Part shown: in pieces, positions 1 through 8,624 of the stretch
Layout: each line of letters begins with the position of its first letter
Position numbering within the stretch: position 1 is the stretch's first letter
Assembly: GCA_021802645.1 (NCBI GenBank)
Contig: JAJZRO010000006.1
Coordinates: forward strand, 1-64,000
Direction: 5' to 3'
Length of the DNA: 64,000 bases
Origin: Deltaproteobacteria bacterium
GTDB lineage: Bacteria > Desulfobacterota > Desulfobulbia > Desulfobulbales > Desulfurivibrionaceae
Made by a program: the position numbers and the translations under genes
Notes under the pieces: generated by a model
What the model was told of the DNA's origin: nothing
The model's database searches: none
The model's input: the letters and a program-made list of their open reading frames with translations, nothing else

Positions 1-51
1 ACCGGCCTTCTAAGCCGTAGGTCGCAGGTTCGAATCCTGCCGGGCGCGCCA
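1..51 (+). tRNA. tRNA-Arg (TCT), 3' part only
   Basis: The window opens inside a tRNA. The anticodon loop is at 7-13 with TCT at 9-11, the 3' anticodon stem at 14-18, the T arm at 24-40 (stem GCAGG/CCTGC, loop TTCGAAT), the 3' acceptor strand at 41-47, discriminator G48 and an encoded CCA at 49-51. The D arm and 5' acceptor strand lie left of the window. The outermost anticodon-stem pair (2 with 18) is C-T, a mismatch. Anticodon TCT reads AGA/AGG arginine codons. Confidence 0.93.
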
Positions 52-154
52 GAAACAATCAAAGAAAAATCCAGGTAGCCTCTTGCATCACCCGGCCAGG
101 AGGAGACCAGCGCCACGCGAATGCCGTCTCTGGTCACACCACGGCATATTCCTT

Positions 155-183
155 TTGAAATTAGTGGAAAAATAGAGTATCCC
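155..183 (+). promoter_or_regulatory. Candidate sigma-70 promoter for the lipid locus
   Basis: TTGAAA at 155-160 and TATCCC at 178-183 are separated by 17 bp in an AT-richer stretch upstream of the first ACP gene. The -35 match is good and the -10 match is only partial, so this is a candidate. Confidence 0.3.
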
Positions 184-265
184 GAAATTATTTGTATCTT
201 ATGCGGATGCTCTGCGCTCGACCAAGGTCATCCATTTTCCCCAGCCATTACTCGGTTGCTCGCCC

Positions 266-520
266 ATGGAAAGAGAAGTATTACAAAAAGAAATCCTGAG
301 AATTTTGCGCGAAGACTTCGAGTTCGAGCACCCGGGTCTTTCCGATAATCTGCGGGATGACCATGGCTTTGACAGCATTGATGCCATTGAGCTTCTTGGG
401 AAGATAGAGATTCTTCTCGGTTTCTCCCTGACCAGGGAAGAAAAAGAAAAGGCCATGGGGATCAGAACGATTAATGATGTCCTTGATTATATCGAAGCCA
501 TATCCGCCTCCCGCTCCTGA
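266..520 (+). CDS. Acyl carrier protein (first of two in the locus)
   Basis: This 84-residue protein has the size and helical pattern of an acyl carrier protein. The phosphopantetheine attachment motif is the DSID at residues 36-39, with Ser37 as the expected attachment site, followed by the usual acidic helix II (AIELLGKIE). It would carry growing or finished acyl chains as thioesters in the cytoplasm. It lies 22 bp upstream of a KAS II-like ketosynthase, and a second ACP closes the locus at 13692, so it probably serves a dedicated pathway rather than general fatty acid synthesis. No good Shine-Dalgarno sequence precedes the ATG. GC content looks lower than in the right half of the window. 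Confidence 0.88.
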   Translation: MEREVLQKEILRILREDFEFEHPGLSDNLRDDHGFDSIDAIELLGKIEILLGFSLTREEKEKAMGIRTINDVLDYIEAISASRS

Positions 521-542
521 CCTTCTCATGCGCTAACATTCC

Positions 543-1796
543 ATGCAGAAGCGACGCGTCGTCATCACAGCCTGCTCCGCCATTACGCCCATCGGATATG
601 AGAAAGCCGACATCATCGACAGCCTCAAGCGAGGAAGATCAGGGGTCAAGCCCCTGCGCGATGACGGCCTGTTGAGTAAACATATCCACAGTCGTGTGTT
701 CGGCACGGTGGATTATCCCCTTGAGTATGATTTCAAACGCTTGTACCGCAAGACCATGGGGCCGGTGGCGTATTACGCCTGCCAGGTGGCGAAGGACGTG
801 CTGGAACGATCGGGCCTGAGTGAGGATTTTATCCGCTCCGGACGTCTTGGCGTGGCTTTTGGTTCCACCCATGGCAGTCCGACGGTGCAACGCGAGATCT
901 ATAAGACCTTTTTTCAGGAGTTGGATACGAAATTCTCCTCGCTCGGTGCGGTGGACTATCTGCGCTCCATGGTGCACACGACCGCAGTGAATATTACCAG
1001 GATGTTTGGCATCACCGGCCGCGTGATCGCCTCTTCAACTGCGTGCACCACCAGCAGCCAGGCCATAGGCTTTGGCTATGAAATGGTGAAGTTCGGCATG
1101 CAAGATGCCATGCTCTGCGGTGGTGCCGATGAATACGACACGACCACGGTCGCGGTGTTTGATAATCTGATGGCCTGTTCCACCACGTATAACGACCGGC
1201 CGCACCAGACGCCACGGCCCTTTGATCGCGATCGCGACGGACTGGTCGTGGGCGAGGGCGGCGGCGCCGTGCTGCTTGAGGAATACGAGTCGGCGAAGCG
1301 TCGTGGCGCGCCGATTCTGGCCGAGATTATTGGTTTCGCCTGCAACAACAATGGCGGCGACCTCATCCTGCCCAACCTGGACGGCATTACCGCAACCCTG
1401 CGCCTGGCCCTCGACGATGCCGGGATTTCCCCGGCAGAGGTGGATTTTATCAGCGCGCATGCCACCGCCACCAAGATGGGCGATGTGATCGAAGCCCAGG
1501 CCATTGCCGCTGTGTACGGAAACGACGGCCCCTTCGTGACCGGTCTGAAGAGTTTCATGGGCCATACCATGAGTACCTGCGGCGTGATTGAAACGATTTT
1601 GACCCTCTACATGATGGAGCAGGGGTTTATTGCCCCCACCCTGAATCTTGAGCACATCGATGAACGCTGTCGCATGCTGCGTCTGGTGCGGGAAGTGACG
1701 ATGGCCCCCATCCACATCGGCGCGATTCAGAATTTTGCTTTCGGCGGAGTCAACACCTGTCTTATCGTTAAAAAATGCAGCGCAGTGGATGAATAG
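543..1796 (+). CDS. Beta-ketoacyl-ACP synthase, KAS I/II (FabF) type
   Basis: This 417-residue thiolase-fold enzyme would condense an acyl primer with malonyl-ACP. The elongating-KAS triad is complete: Cys168 in STACTTS, His306 in SAHATAT and His341 in MGHTMS, with Lys336 in the LKSFMGH loop. Length is normal for FabF. The His306 motif (AHATAT) differs from the usual HGTST, and the region after His341 reads STCGVIE, which suggests a specialised secondary-metabolism or lipid KAS rather than housekeeping FabF. It follows the ACP by 22 bp and precedes a PlsC acyltransferase, the expected order for an ACP-dependent lipid pathway. The partner substrate is not evident. Confidence 0.9.
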   Translation: MQKRRVVITACSAITPIGYEKADIIDSLKRGRSGVKPLRDDGLLSKHIHSRVFGTVDYPLEYDFKRLYRKTMGPVAYYACQVAKDVLERSGLSEDFIRSGRLGVAFGSTHGSPTVQREIYKTFFQELDTKFSSLGAVDYLRSMVHTTAVNITRMFGITGRVIASSTACTTSSQAIGFGYEMVKFGMQDAMLCGGADEYDTTTVAVFDNLMACSTTYNDRPHQTPRPFDRDRDGLVVGEGGGAVLLEEYESAKRRGAPILAEIIGFACNNNGGDLILPNLDGITATLRLALDDAGISPAEVDFISAHATATKMGDVIEAQAIAAVYGNDGPFVTGLKSFMGHTMSTCGVIETILTLYMMEQGFIAPTLNLEHIDERCRMLRLVREVTMAPIHIGAIQNFAFGGVNTCLIVKKCSAVDE

Positions 1797-1822
1797 CTGC
1801 CAGCGTCGGTGAAAGGATAGGC

Positions 1823-2563
1823 ATGTTCAGGGATGTCTTTGTCACCAGCCTTTGTTGGGTATGGTTCATTCTGGGCTATTTCCTCTTTTTCTCATGGCGT
1901 TATCCTCTCTACGCCATGGTGGCAAAGGATCCGGAGTTCGTCTTCCAACGCCTGAACAGCTCTTTTTTTCGGGTGCTTTTCCGGATCATCAAGTGCACGG
2001 TTCCCGGCTACAGGGTGGACGTGGCGAGTGAGGTGACCGCTATCCGTTCCGCAGTGATTGTCTGCAACCACCTCTCTTACCTGGACCCGCTGCTTTTAAT
2101 TGCCTTGTTTGAGCGTCACCGAACCATCGCCAAGGCACGATTTTTCACCATGCCGGTTTTTGGTTGGTTAATCAGAAGAGCGGGGTACTTCCCGGCCCAC
2201 GGGGAAGGGAAGTACGCCAGGATCATGATTCAGCAGATAGAAACCATGAAGGATTTCTTGCGGAAGGGCGGCAATCTCTTTGTCTTTCCGGAAGGAACCC
2301 GGAGCCGGGATGGCAGGGTGGGCAAGCTGAACCGGGGGGCGTTGAAGATTGCCCGACTGTGTGGGGCACCAATTTACGTTCTGCGGCTCGCCCATACGGA
2401 CGAGCTGTTCCCGCCAGGGAATTTTTTTTTTCGAACCAAGCTGACCAACCCCATCAGCCTGAAGCTTCTCGCCCGCGTCGAACCTTGCTGTCAAGGCGAG
2501 GCACTCTCCCTGTCCGTGCTTGAACAGCGGATCAATGAGGTATTTTCAAGGTGTGACTTATGA
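1823..2563 (+). CDS. PlsC-type lysophospholipid/1-acylglycerol-3-phosphate acyltransferase
   Basis: A 246-residue membrane-associated acyltransferase. An N-terminal hydrophobic segment (about residues 10-32) is followed by the HX4D catalytic motif (His83 to Asp88, in NHLSYLD) and the FPEGTR substrate-binding motif at 155-160. The family transfers acyl groups from acyl-ACP or acyl-CoA to a hydroxyl, usually on a glycerophosphate. Here, between a ketosynthase and a radical SAM enzyme, it probably attaches the product of the locus to a polar acceptor; that is inference. Its stop overlaps the start of the following radical SAM gene by 4 bp, which indicates translational coupling. GAAAGGAT upstream of the ATG is a plausible ribosome-binding site. 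Confidence 0.9.
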   Translation: MFRDVFVTSLCWVWFILGYFLFFSWRYPLYAMVAKDPEFVFQRLNSSFFRVLFRIIKCTVPGYRVDVASEVTAIRSAVIVCNHLSYLDPLLLIALFERHRTIAKARFFTMPVFGWLIRRAGYFPAHGEGKYARIMIQQIETMKDFLRKGGNLFVFPEGTRSRDGRVGKLNRGALKIARLCGAPIYVLRLAHTDELFPPGNFFFRTKLTNPISLKLLARVEPCCQGEALSLSVLEQRINEVFSRCDL

Positions 2564-4044
2564 AGGTTATCCTCATCTCCATGCCCGACGTGACGCCCAT
2601 CGTCATCCACGAAGCAGCACTGCATCTGCCCAACCATGGCATTGCCTCGGTGGGGGGCAATATCGATGAGGAACATGATGTTTATTTGATTGATCTCATC
2701 CGCAAACGGAGGGGTATCAAGAAATACCTGACCAAAATCATCGGCAAGATCAGGCCGGATCTGGTGGGCCTCTCCGCCATGGCGTGGCAGTACGACACCT
2801 GTGTCAGGATTGCCCGCCTGATCAAGGAGCTCGACCCCGGCATCAGGATCGTTATCGGCGGTTATCATGCGACCCTGATGTGCGAGGAAATCGCGGTTGC
2901 GGAAGAAGCCAAGTGGATTGATTTCATGATCCGTGGCGAAGGCGAAGAGGCCTGCCGGCGCTTGGTGAACGCGCTGGCGGGGCCTGACGATCTTGCGGCA
3001 ATCCCCTCGCTTTCCTACAAGCGGGATGGGGTTTTTGTCCATAACCCCAGGGGAGAAAACCTTGACCTGAGCAAGCTGAAACTCCCTATTCGGGACAAGC
3101 GCCGCTTAACATGGGGGTATCATGCCCTCTATTTCAAGATGGAATTGATCGAGACCTCCCGGGGGTGTACGCGGTCGTGTAATTTTTGCTCCATGCGGCA
3201 CATGTACGGCCGGACGTTCCGGACCTATCCCATCAGCCGGGTGCTGGAAGATATTGATGACATCTACTATCGTTGCAAGACGCGATGGATATTTATTACC
3301 GACGACAATATGGTTCTGAACCCGGCGCGGGTCATGGAACTCTGTGACGCCATCATTGCCAGAAAGTATCAGGGGCTCAACCTCGTCGTGCAGGCGGATT
3401 GTGTCTCCATGGCCACCAACGAGAAGATGGTCGCCAAAATGGCGGCGGCTGGTTTCCGTTCGATCTTTCTCGGCATTGAAAACGGGTCGGTCAAGAACCT
3501 GAGCAGCGCCGGCAAGGGCGATATCCTTGCCTATTCCAAGAAAGCCGTTGAAAACTGCCATCGCTATGGCATGATGGTGGTCGGCGGATTGATCTTCGGC
3601 TTTCCGGATGACGATGCGGAGTCTATCAGGGAAAATTATGAATTTTTTAAATATCTCGAGGCGGATGCCGCGTATTGTCAGATTCTCACCCCCTACCCTA
3701 AGACCGCCATGCGTGAGCAGCTGATTGCGCAAGGATTGGTGACCAATACAACCGATTACAAAAAATACAATGGCCTGTGGGCCAATGTGCGGACCAAACA
3801 CCTGGACGCGGAACAACTCCGATACCAATTCTGGTACCAGCGGCAGGTCGTGCTCGGCTGGTGGGATCCTCCCGCCGCCGCCAAACGGCATGGACTGGGA
3901 TGGACTTCCATCTGGCGTTTTGTGTTTAAGCCCTTATTGAAGCTCTATTTCCAGAGGATTCTGAAGAAACATGGCTGGGAAGGCCGGTATCAAAAGGAGA
4001 TCGCGCGGTGGGAGAAAATGAACAACTTTCCGGATCTCACCTGA
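2560..4044 (+). CDS. B12-binding-domain radical SAM protein
   Basis: A 494-residue class B-like radical SAM enzyme. Residues 1-140 form a Rossmann-like cobalamin-binding domain (DLVGLSAM, then IVIGGYHAT near 98). The radical SAM core follows, with the 4Fe-4S cysteines Cys203, Cys207 and Cys210 in CTRSCNFC. Such enzymes make methylations, cyclisations or rearrangements at unactivated carbons, often in lipids and natural products. The true SxxGxxxxH corrinoid motif is not seen clearly, so cobalamin binding is predicted from the fold and not from a ligand histidine. It overlaps plsC by 4 bp and lies 18 bp before a second, different radical SAM enzyme. Its exact reaction cannot be read from the sequence. 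Confidence 0.88.
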   Translation: MKVILISMPDVTPIVIHEAALHLPNHGIASVGGNIDEEHDVYLIDLIRKRRGIKKYLTKIIGKIRPDLVGLSAMAWQYDTCVRIARLIKELDPGIRIVIGGYHATLMCEEIAVAEEAKWIDFMIRGEGEEACRRLVNALAGPDDLAAIPSLSYKRDGVFVHNPRGENLDLSKLKLPIRDKRRLTWGYHALYFKMELIETSRGCTRSCNFCSMRHMYGRTFRTYPISRVLEDIDDIYYRCKTRWIFITDDNMVLNPARVMELCDAIIARKYQGLNLVVQADCVSMATNEKMVAKMAAAGFRSIFLGIENGSVKNLSSAGKGDILAYSKKAVENCHRYGMMVVGGLIFGFPDDDAESIRENYEFFKYLEADAAYCQILTPYPKTAMREQLIAQGLVTNTTDYKKYNGLWANVRTKHLDAEQLRYQFWYQRQVVLGWWDPPAAAKRHGLGWTSIWRFVFKPLLKLYFQRILKKHGWEGRYQKEIARWEKMNNFPDLT

Positions 4045-4062
4045 CACGCAGATTGAAAAGGT

Positions 4063-5100
4063 ATGCAGATTTATAATCTTGAATTCACCGAGCAGGAAAT
4101 CCGTGATGCCGTGGCCGCAGGCAAACTGCTTTCCATGGAGATCGAGTTCAGCCGTCTCTGTAATTTCCGTTGTTCGTACTGCTATGTGCCGAACAGAAGT
4201 GGAGAGAGCAATGAGCTCTCCCGGGAGGAGATAAAGGATGTCATCCTCCAGGCCAAGGGGCTTGGCGCCCGGAAGATCATCATCCTGGGCGGTGAACCGA
4301 GCATCTATCCGCACCTTGTCGAAATGCTCCGATTTCTCGGCCGGGAGGGGCTGGAGATCGAGATGTTCACCAATGGTTCCGGCATCGATGCAAATCTTGC
4401 CGCTGTCCTGGCCGAAGAAAGGGTGCGGGTTGTCCTGAAGTTGAATTCCCGGGACGAGGCGATTCAAGACCGCCTGGCCGGGAAGAACGGGGCCTTCCAG
4501 ATCATCCACCGGGCCCTGGCCACCCTGCGCCAGGTCGGCTATCCCTCCCCGGAGCAGTTTCTGGCAATCAGCACCGTGATCTGTCGGCAAAACATCGCGG
4601 AATTACCGGCCATGTGGCAGTGGCTGCGGCAAGAAAACATCGAGCCGTATTTCGAGGTCATCACCCCCCAGGCCAATGCCTTGGACAATATGTGGCTCAG
4701 CGTTACCTCCAGCGAATTGAAGGAGTTGTTCACCCGGCTCTCCGCAATGGACCGGGAACAATTCGGCCGGAATTGGGAACCCCAGCCGCCGCTGGTGGGG
4801 AATAAGTGCATGCGCCACCAGGTCTCCTGCGTGGTTACCGCCACCGGCGAGGTCTTTCCCTGCGTGGGGGTTACCATTGTCCTGGACAATATCCGCAACC
4901 ACAGCCTTGCCCATATCCTGAAGCACAGCGAGGTGGTCAACAACCTGAAGAATTATCGGCAGATGATCAAAGGGGCATGCCGGACCTGTGAAAAAGCCGA
5001 AGAATGCTACGGCTGCCGCGGGGCAGCCTACCAGATGACAGGCGATTATCTTGCCTCAGACCCCACCTGTTGGCGCAATGCCTCGGGTGTCGGCAGCTGA
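4063..5100 (+). CDS. Radical SAM/SPASM-type enzyme
   Basis: A 345-residue radical SAM protein with Cys33, Cys37 and Cys40 in CNFRCSYC near the N terminus, the GGEPS loop typical of AdoMet binding, and a Cys-rich C terminus. The C-terminal region (about residues 245-340) has a CMRHQVSC, FPCVG and CRTCEKAEECYGC series that matches SPASM or twitch auxiliary Fe-S clusters. Family members modify peptides, carbohydrates and small molecules. No peptide precursor gene is seen close by, so within this locus a lipid head group or acyl intermediate is a reasonable but unproven substrate. It is the last rightward gene before a convergent three-gene block. Confidence 0.87.
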   Translation: MQIYNLEFTEQEIRDAVAAGKLLSMEIEFSRLCNFRCSYCYVPNRSGESNELSREEIKDVILQAKGLGARKIIILGGEPSIYPHLVEMLRFLGREGLEIEMFTNGSGIDANLAAVLAEERVRVVLKLNSRDEAIQDRLAGKNGAFQIIHRALATLRQVGYPSPEQFLAISTVICRQNIAELPAMWQWLRQENIEPYFEVITPQANALDNMWLSVTSSELKELFTRLSAMDREQFGRNWEPQPPLVGNKCMRHQVSCVVTATGEVFPCVGVTIVLDNIRNHSLAHILKHSEVVNNLKNYRQMIKGACRTCEKAEECYGCRGAAYQMTGDYLASDPTCWRNASGVGS

Positions 5101-5143
5101 TTCGTCCCTTTCCGGCCTGCAACCTCTTCCAGGCCTGGCCTTC

Positions 5144-5713
5144 TCAGATCACGAAGGGAAGGAACATCTTGGTCGTTTTTCGGTACTCGAGATACGGTGG
5201 GCCGAAAAAGGCGATGTTTTCCTTTTCCTCGATGCATCCAGCGAACACCAGAAAAACGGTGGTGGCGGTGATGGCGATGAGCCCGGCCGGACTGAAGTGC
5301 TTGAGAAAGGCCCCCCAGGCCAGCAGCAAGAGCGAGCTGTACATGGGGTGCCGGATGTGGCGGTAGATCCCGACGGTAACCAGGATGGCCGTGTTTTCGA
5401 AGGCGAAATTTTCCGGCGCCGCCGTCCTGGCCCTTGAGCCACCCACCGTCCGGAGCATGTGGAGCCCCCAAAGGACGAAAAGGATGGAGGTCGCCAGCAG
5501 CAGCCAGGAGATGAGCTGCTTTGGCGCATACCAGTCGTCAAACCAAAAGGGGTGATTGGATAGGACCAGGAACAGAATCCCTTCAAAGGCGAAAAAACGG
5601 TAAAAGCCGTGGCAGCGTGGATTGTGGAGCGGCTTCCAGGAAACCGCCAGGAACACCAGGGAAAAGGCAACGAAAAGCAGGCTGTTGAGGGGCGAAAGAG
5701 GCACCATTTCCAT
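5144..5713 (-). CDS. ICMT/PEMT-family membrane methyltransferase
   Basis: A 189-residue polytopic membrane protein with about four or five hydrophobic segments. The C-terminal half has the diagnostic family signature: GIYRHIRHPMYS (about residues 115-126), which resembles the RHPxY AdoMet motif of isoprenylcysteine carboxyl methyltransferase, followed by an E-E pair and FGPPYLEYRK near the end. The family methylates carboxyl, thiol or amine groups on membrane lipids. It is the most distal gene of the leftward block with the KAS III and radical SAM genes, so methylation of the lipid product is a sensible guess. The upstream start at 5713 leaves 30 bp to the KAS III gene. Confidence 0.85.
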   Translation of the reverse strand: MEMVPLSPLNSLLFVAFSLVFLAVSWKPLHNPRCHGFYRFFAFEGILFLVLSNHPFWFDDWYAPKQLISWLLLATSILFVLWGLHMLRTVGGSRARTAAPENFAFENTAILVTVGIYRHIRHPMYSSLLLLAWGAFLKHFSPAGLIAITATTVFLVFAGCIEEKENIAFFGPPYLEYRKTTKMFLPFVI

Positions 5714-5743
5714 CTTCCCTTGCAGGACGAGACCCGGGCGCGT

Positions 5744-6892
5744 TCAGACGACCGTCAGCAGCACCCAGCCAACGGAGAACCGGCCGCTTTCGGGAATAAA
5801 ACCGAGAATTCTGTCTCCCTTCTTGAGCCTGCCGGAGGCGAAGAGTTCCTCCAGCATGATATAGAAGGAGGCAGAGCCGGTGTTGCCTTTGTACGCCAGG
5901 TTGGTGAACCAGCGCTCCTCGGGGATTGCAAAGCCTATCTCCTGCAGTTGCTGGCGTAAGGGCTCCCGGAAATAGTGCGAGGAATAATGCGGTAAGAACC
6001 AATTGATGTCCCTGGGTGTCAGGCCGTGTTTGGCCGCAATTGCAGGCAGGCTTTTCCCCACCAGCGTCGGGATCACCTCCCGGTTCAGTAATCGGGCATC
6101 CTGCTTGACCGTAAAAACACCCCGCAGGGCGGCCTCTCCTTCCACGGCATATTCTCTCCAGCCTCTGAGCCGACCGTCTTCCTGTTTCACGGCCCCGGCA
6201 TACATGCAGGTCTCCAGGAGATGGGCATGGGAGGTAATCTCGATCCAGTCGATCCTGAGGGCAGGGCGGTTCGCCGGCGGTTCTTTTTCGAGCAATACCG
6301 CGCCGGCGCCATCGGAGAGCATCCAGCGCAGGAATTCCGCTTCGAAGGAAAAGGCCGGATTTTGTTTTTTGTTCTCTGGCGATTCGGCGGTCTCATGATG
6401 CATGGCCTGAATAAACGCGGTCCGCATAAACGTGGAGGCCAGTTCCGAGCCGGTTGCGACCGCCATGTCAGTCAAGCCAAGGGCAACCGCCATGGCGCCG
6501 TATTTTAAGGCCGTAATTCCGGAAAGGCATATCCCCGCGGTGCTGACGACCTCACACGGGCCCAACCCCAATTCGCCGTGCACCATGGAGGCATGGCCCG
6601 GCATCAGCTGATCGGGCGAGGAGGTGCCGCAGCAGAGGCAGCCGATGGAGTGCTCACCGGTCGGCAAAAGGCGGCGGACCGCCTCGGCCGCCAATCCCGC
6701 GTTCGTGTGGGTGGCGGCACCCGTTTCCGGGTCGATGGCATAGTGCCTGGCAGCAATGCCGTTGTTGGCAAGAATGATTTGTCGCGTTTTGGCGGCGATG
6801 CGAGCGGGTTTGCCGAGGTATCGATCCAGCTCGTTATTGTTGACCGCTTTTCCCGGCAGAAAGGCCGCTGCGGCTGTGATAAACGCATTCAT
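5744..6892 (-). CDS. Beta-ketoacyl-ACP synthase III-like (KAS III/DarB-like)
   Basis: A 382-residue thiolase-fold condensing enzyme. The KAS III catalytic triad is present: Cys122 in STAGICLSG, His302 in WFLPHYSS and Asn337 in YKGNTGS. It is longer than housekeeping FabH (about 320 residues) and resembles the KAS III-like enzymes of secondary lipid and resorcinol-type pathways, which join acyl-ACP or beta-ketoacyl-ACP units. It starts 4 bp after the preceding radical SAM gene on the same strand and so is probably co-transcribed. It would supply the initiating or terminal condensation that complements the KAS II-like enzyme at 543; which one primes is unknown. Confidence 0.88.
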   Translation of the reverse strand: MNAFITAAAAFLPGKAVNNNELDRYLGKPARIAAKTRQIILANNGIAARHYAIDPETGAATHTNAGLAAEAVRRLLPTGEHSIGCLCCGTSSPDQLMPGHASMVHGELGLGPCEVVSTAGICLSGITALKYGAMAVALGLTDMAVATGSELASTFMRTAFIQAMHHETAESPENKKQNPAFSFEAEFLRWMLSDGAGAVLLEKEPPANRPALRIDWIEITSHAHLLETCMYAGAVKQEDGRLRGWREYAVEGEAALRGVFTVKQDARLLNREVIPTLVGKSLPAIAAKHGLTPRDINWFLPHYSSHYFREPLRQQLQEIGFAIPEERWFTNLAYKGNTGSASFYIMLEELFASGRLKKGDRILGFIPESGRFSVGWVLLTVV

Positions 6893-6895
6893 TGA

Positions 6896-8194
6896 CTATA
6901 ACCTGGCGTTTTGGTGGCTGTTGGCAAGAAGGGTCGCATATCGCTCGTAGAAGCGCTTTTCGTCAAGCCCCGTAGGGGTAACGGCATTGGTGAGGGTATA
7001 GAAGTCGAGGTCGTGATTGACGATGCGATGGCGCTCTTGCTGGTAAAGGGGGGTGCCAGGCAGGGGGGTCATGACGGTGATCATGGGGAGATCAATCCGT
7101 CTGGTGCCCAGATAGGCCTCCAGCCGGTCAAAGTCCTCTTCATCGTACTCCGGGGAGATGATAAAGTCACCCACGATGGTAATCCCCATCGCATTGAGGA
7201 TGGCAATGGCTTCATTGTTTATGCTGGCCTTATTGGCCTTGTTCATTGCCGACAGGCTGGCGTCGTTAATTTCCTCAAAGCCGATAATGACCGCCCGCAA
7301 CCCTGCCGTTTTCCATTCCTCTAACATTTCCGGATGGCGGACCACTGTATCGGAACGGATGTCCGCCAAATATTGCTTGTGGTCGAGGCCGGCTGTCCGC
7401 AAGGCGCGGCCGAGGGCGGTGGCCCGCGTGACATTGCCAAAGGTATTCGCATCCACCAGCCGGATCATCGGGATATCGGGGAGTAATTTGATATCCCTGA
7501 TGACGGTTTCAATGGATTTTGTCAGATAGCACCCGCCGGTCTGCCCCTGAACGGAACAAAAGGAGCACCGGTGTGGACAGCCATATGCCGAAGCGACGAA
7601 CCCCATGCTCACATTCATCTTCTTCAGCGTATAGTGTGGACGATAGTGGCTTACCAGGTCATACGCCGGAGGATGGGTCATGACCAAATCATCCGTGCTG
7701 TTACGAAGCAACGGCCTTTCCATCGGCTTGCCTGGCCGGGTGGGGAGAACGCCTGGCAGTTCACTGGCGTCGCGGCCCTCTTCGAGGGCGCGCACCAGTT
7801 CGGCAAACACCTTTTTGCCGATGCCGACGACGATGTAATCCACGGTGGGATGATTGAAAAACGCCGGGTCATTACTGGCGTGAATGCCGCCCACCACCAC
7901 GTACGCCCGGCAGGCGTCCTTGATCGTGGCGGCAAGCTGCAGCATGGTGTTTGCCTCGCAGGTCATGCCGGTGATACCGACGACGTCGGGTTGCAACTCG
8001 CGCAATTCCCTTTCCAGGCCATCGGGCTCCACTTTCAGGTCAAGGAGATGTACCTGATGGGCGAGCAGGTTCCCTGCCAATTCTTCAAGCGCAAGCGGTT
8101 CGCCCCGGAAAATTTGTTTGATGGAGGCTATCCCGTAGCGTTCTTCCGGAATACTCCGTCCACAGTTGGGAGGATTGACAAGAAGGATGTTCAT
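6896..8194 (-). CDS. B12-binding-domain radical SAM protein (second)
   Basis: A 432-residue enzyme of the same broad class as the gene at 2560 but clearly not a close copy. The N-terminal domain (about 1-140) has the Rossmann pattern with LQPDVVGITGM and VVVGGIHAS, and the 4Fe-4S cysteines are Cys206, Cys210 and Cys213 in CPHRCSFC. The C-terminal part carries the usual TIM-barrel and GDFIISPE region. It is the first gene of the leftward block, so its promoter should lie in 8195-8624. With two such enzymes plus a SPASM enzyme, the locus has unusual capacity for radical chemistry. Substrate unknown. Confidence 0.87.
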   Translation of the reverse strand: MNILLVNPPNCGRSIPEERYGIASIKQIFRGEPLALEELAGNLLAHQVHLLDLKVEPDGLERELRELQPDVVGITGMTCEANTMLQLAATIKDACRAYVVVGGIHASNDPAFFNHPTVDYIVVGIGKKVFAELVRALEEGRDASELPGVLPTRPGKPMERPLLRNSTDDLVMTHPPAYDLVSHYRPHYTLKKMNVSMGFVASAYGCPHRCSFCSVQGQTGGCYLTKSIETVIRDIKLLPDIPMIRLVDANTFGNVTRATALGRALRTAGLDHKQYLADIRSDTVVRHPEMLEEWKTAGLRAVIIGFEEINDASLSAMNKANKASINNEAIAILNAMGITIVGDFIISPEYDEEDFDRLEAYLGTRRIDLPMITVMTPLPGTPLYQQERHRIVNHDLDFYTLTNAVTPTGLDEKRFYERYATLLANSHQNARL

Positions 8195-8624
8195 CGGTTG
8201 CGGTTTATAGACAGCCGGTGTCGGGGCAGCGAGTTACAGCCCAAGTCGGCGTGGAGTGCCTAGTCCCGTTGTGGAGGTTGTTGGCGAGAGGTTGCGTGAT
8301 TCAGCTTCATTGGGAGTTCCGCACGGCGAAAGAGAGGGCAAAGCGCCGGGTGAGATTCCGTAATCCATACAAAAGGGTTCTTGCCAAGTTGCTCCTATCT
8401 GTTTTATAAGGATTTCATCTTGTTGGAGTCTTGTTGGGCGTTCCCCCAATCGGTGGATTGGGGGGTGTATTCCTCGCGATGCGCGACGAGTCGGGGCCCA
8501 CAAACTCCGCATTGTATCTCTTCCGAATTTATCGTATGCCTGAGGAAGCATACACGTTAGGAGCCATCTTTTCATCAACTTTAGGCGGGTGAACCTGTGC
8601 CGTCTGCCAAAGGAAAACGTCGTT
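8195..8624. other. 430-bp divergent intergenic region of the lipid locus
   Basis: This gap separates the leftward radical SAM/KAS III/methyltransferase block from the rightward PagL-to-ACP block and must hold promoters for both. I see no convincing coding sequence. It contains a perfect hairpin at 8443-8464 and two copies of CTTGTTGG about 12 bp apart (near 8419 and 8430). No clear sigma-70 or sigma-54 element could be fixed by eye. Confidence 0.6.
8443..8464. repeat. Perfect 9-bp inverted repeat (hairpin)
   Basis: CCCCCAATC (8443-8451) and GATTGGGGG (8456-8464) are perfect complements around a 4-nt GGTG spacer. No T-run follows on either strand, so it is not an intrinsic terminator. Its place in the divergent region suits an operator or an RNA hairpin in the leader of the rightward genes. 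Confidence 0.7.

Noticed and set aside
1-51. Attachment site for an island at the tRNA-Arg
   Set aside because: I saw no copy of the tRNA 3' end or an integrase gene in the window, so an att site is not called.
8218-8409. 63-residue open frame in the lipid-locus divergent gap
   Set aside because: No good ribosome-binding site and no recognisable sequence; the gap is better explained as regulatory.
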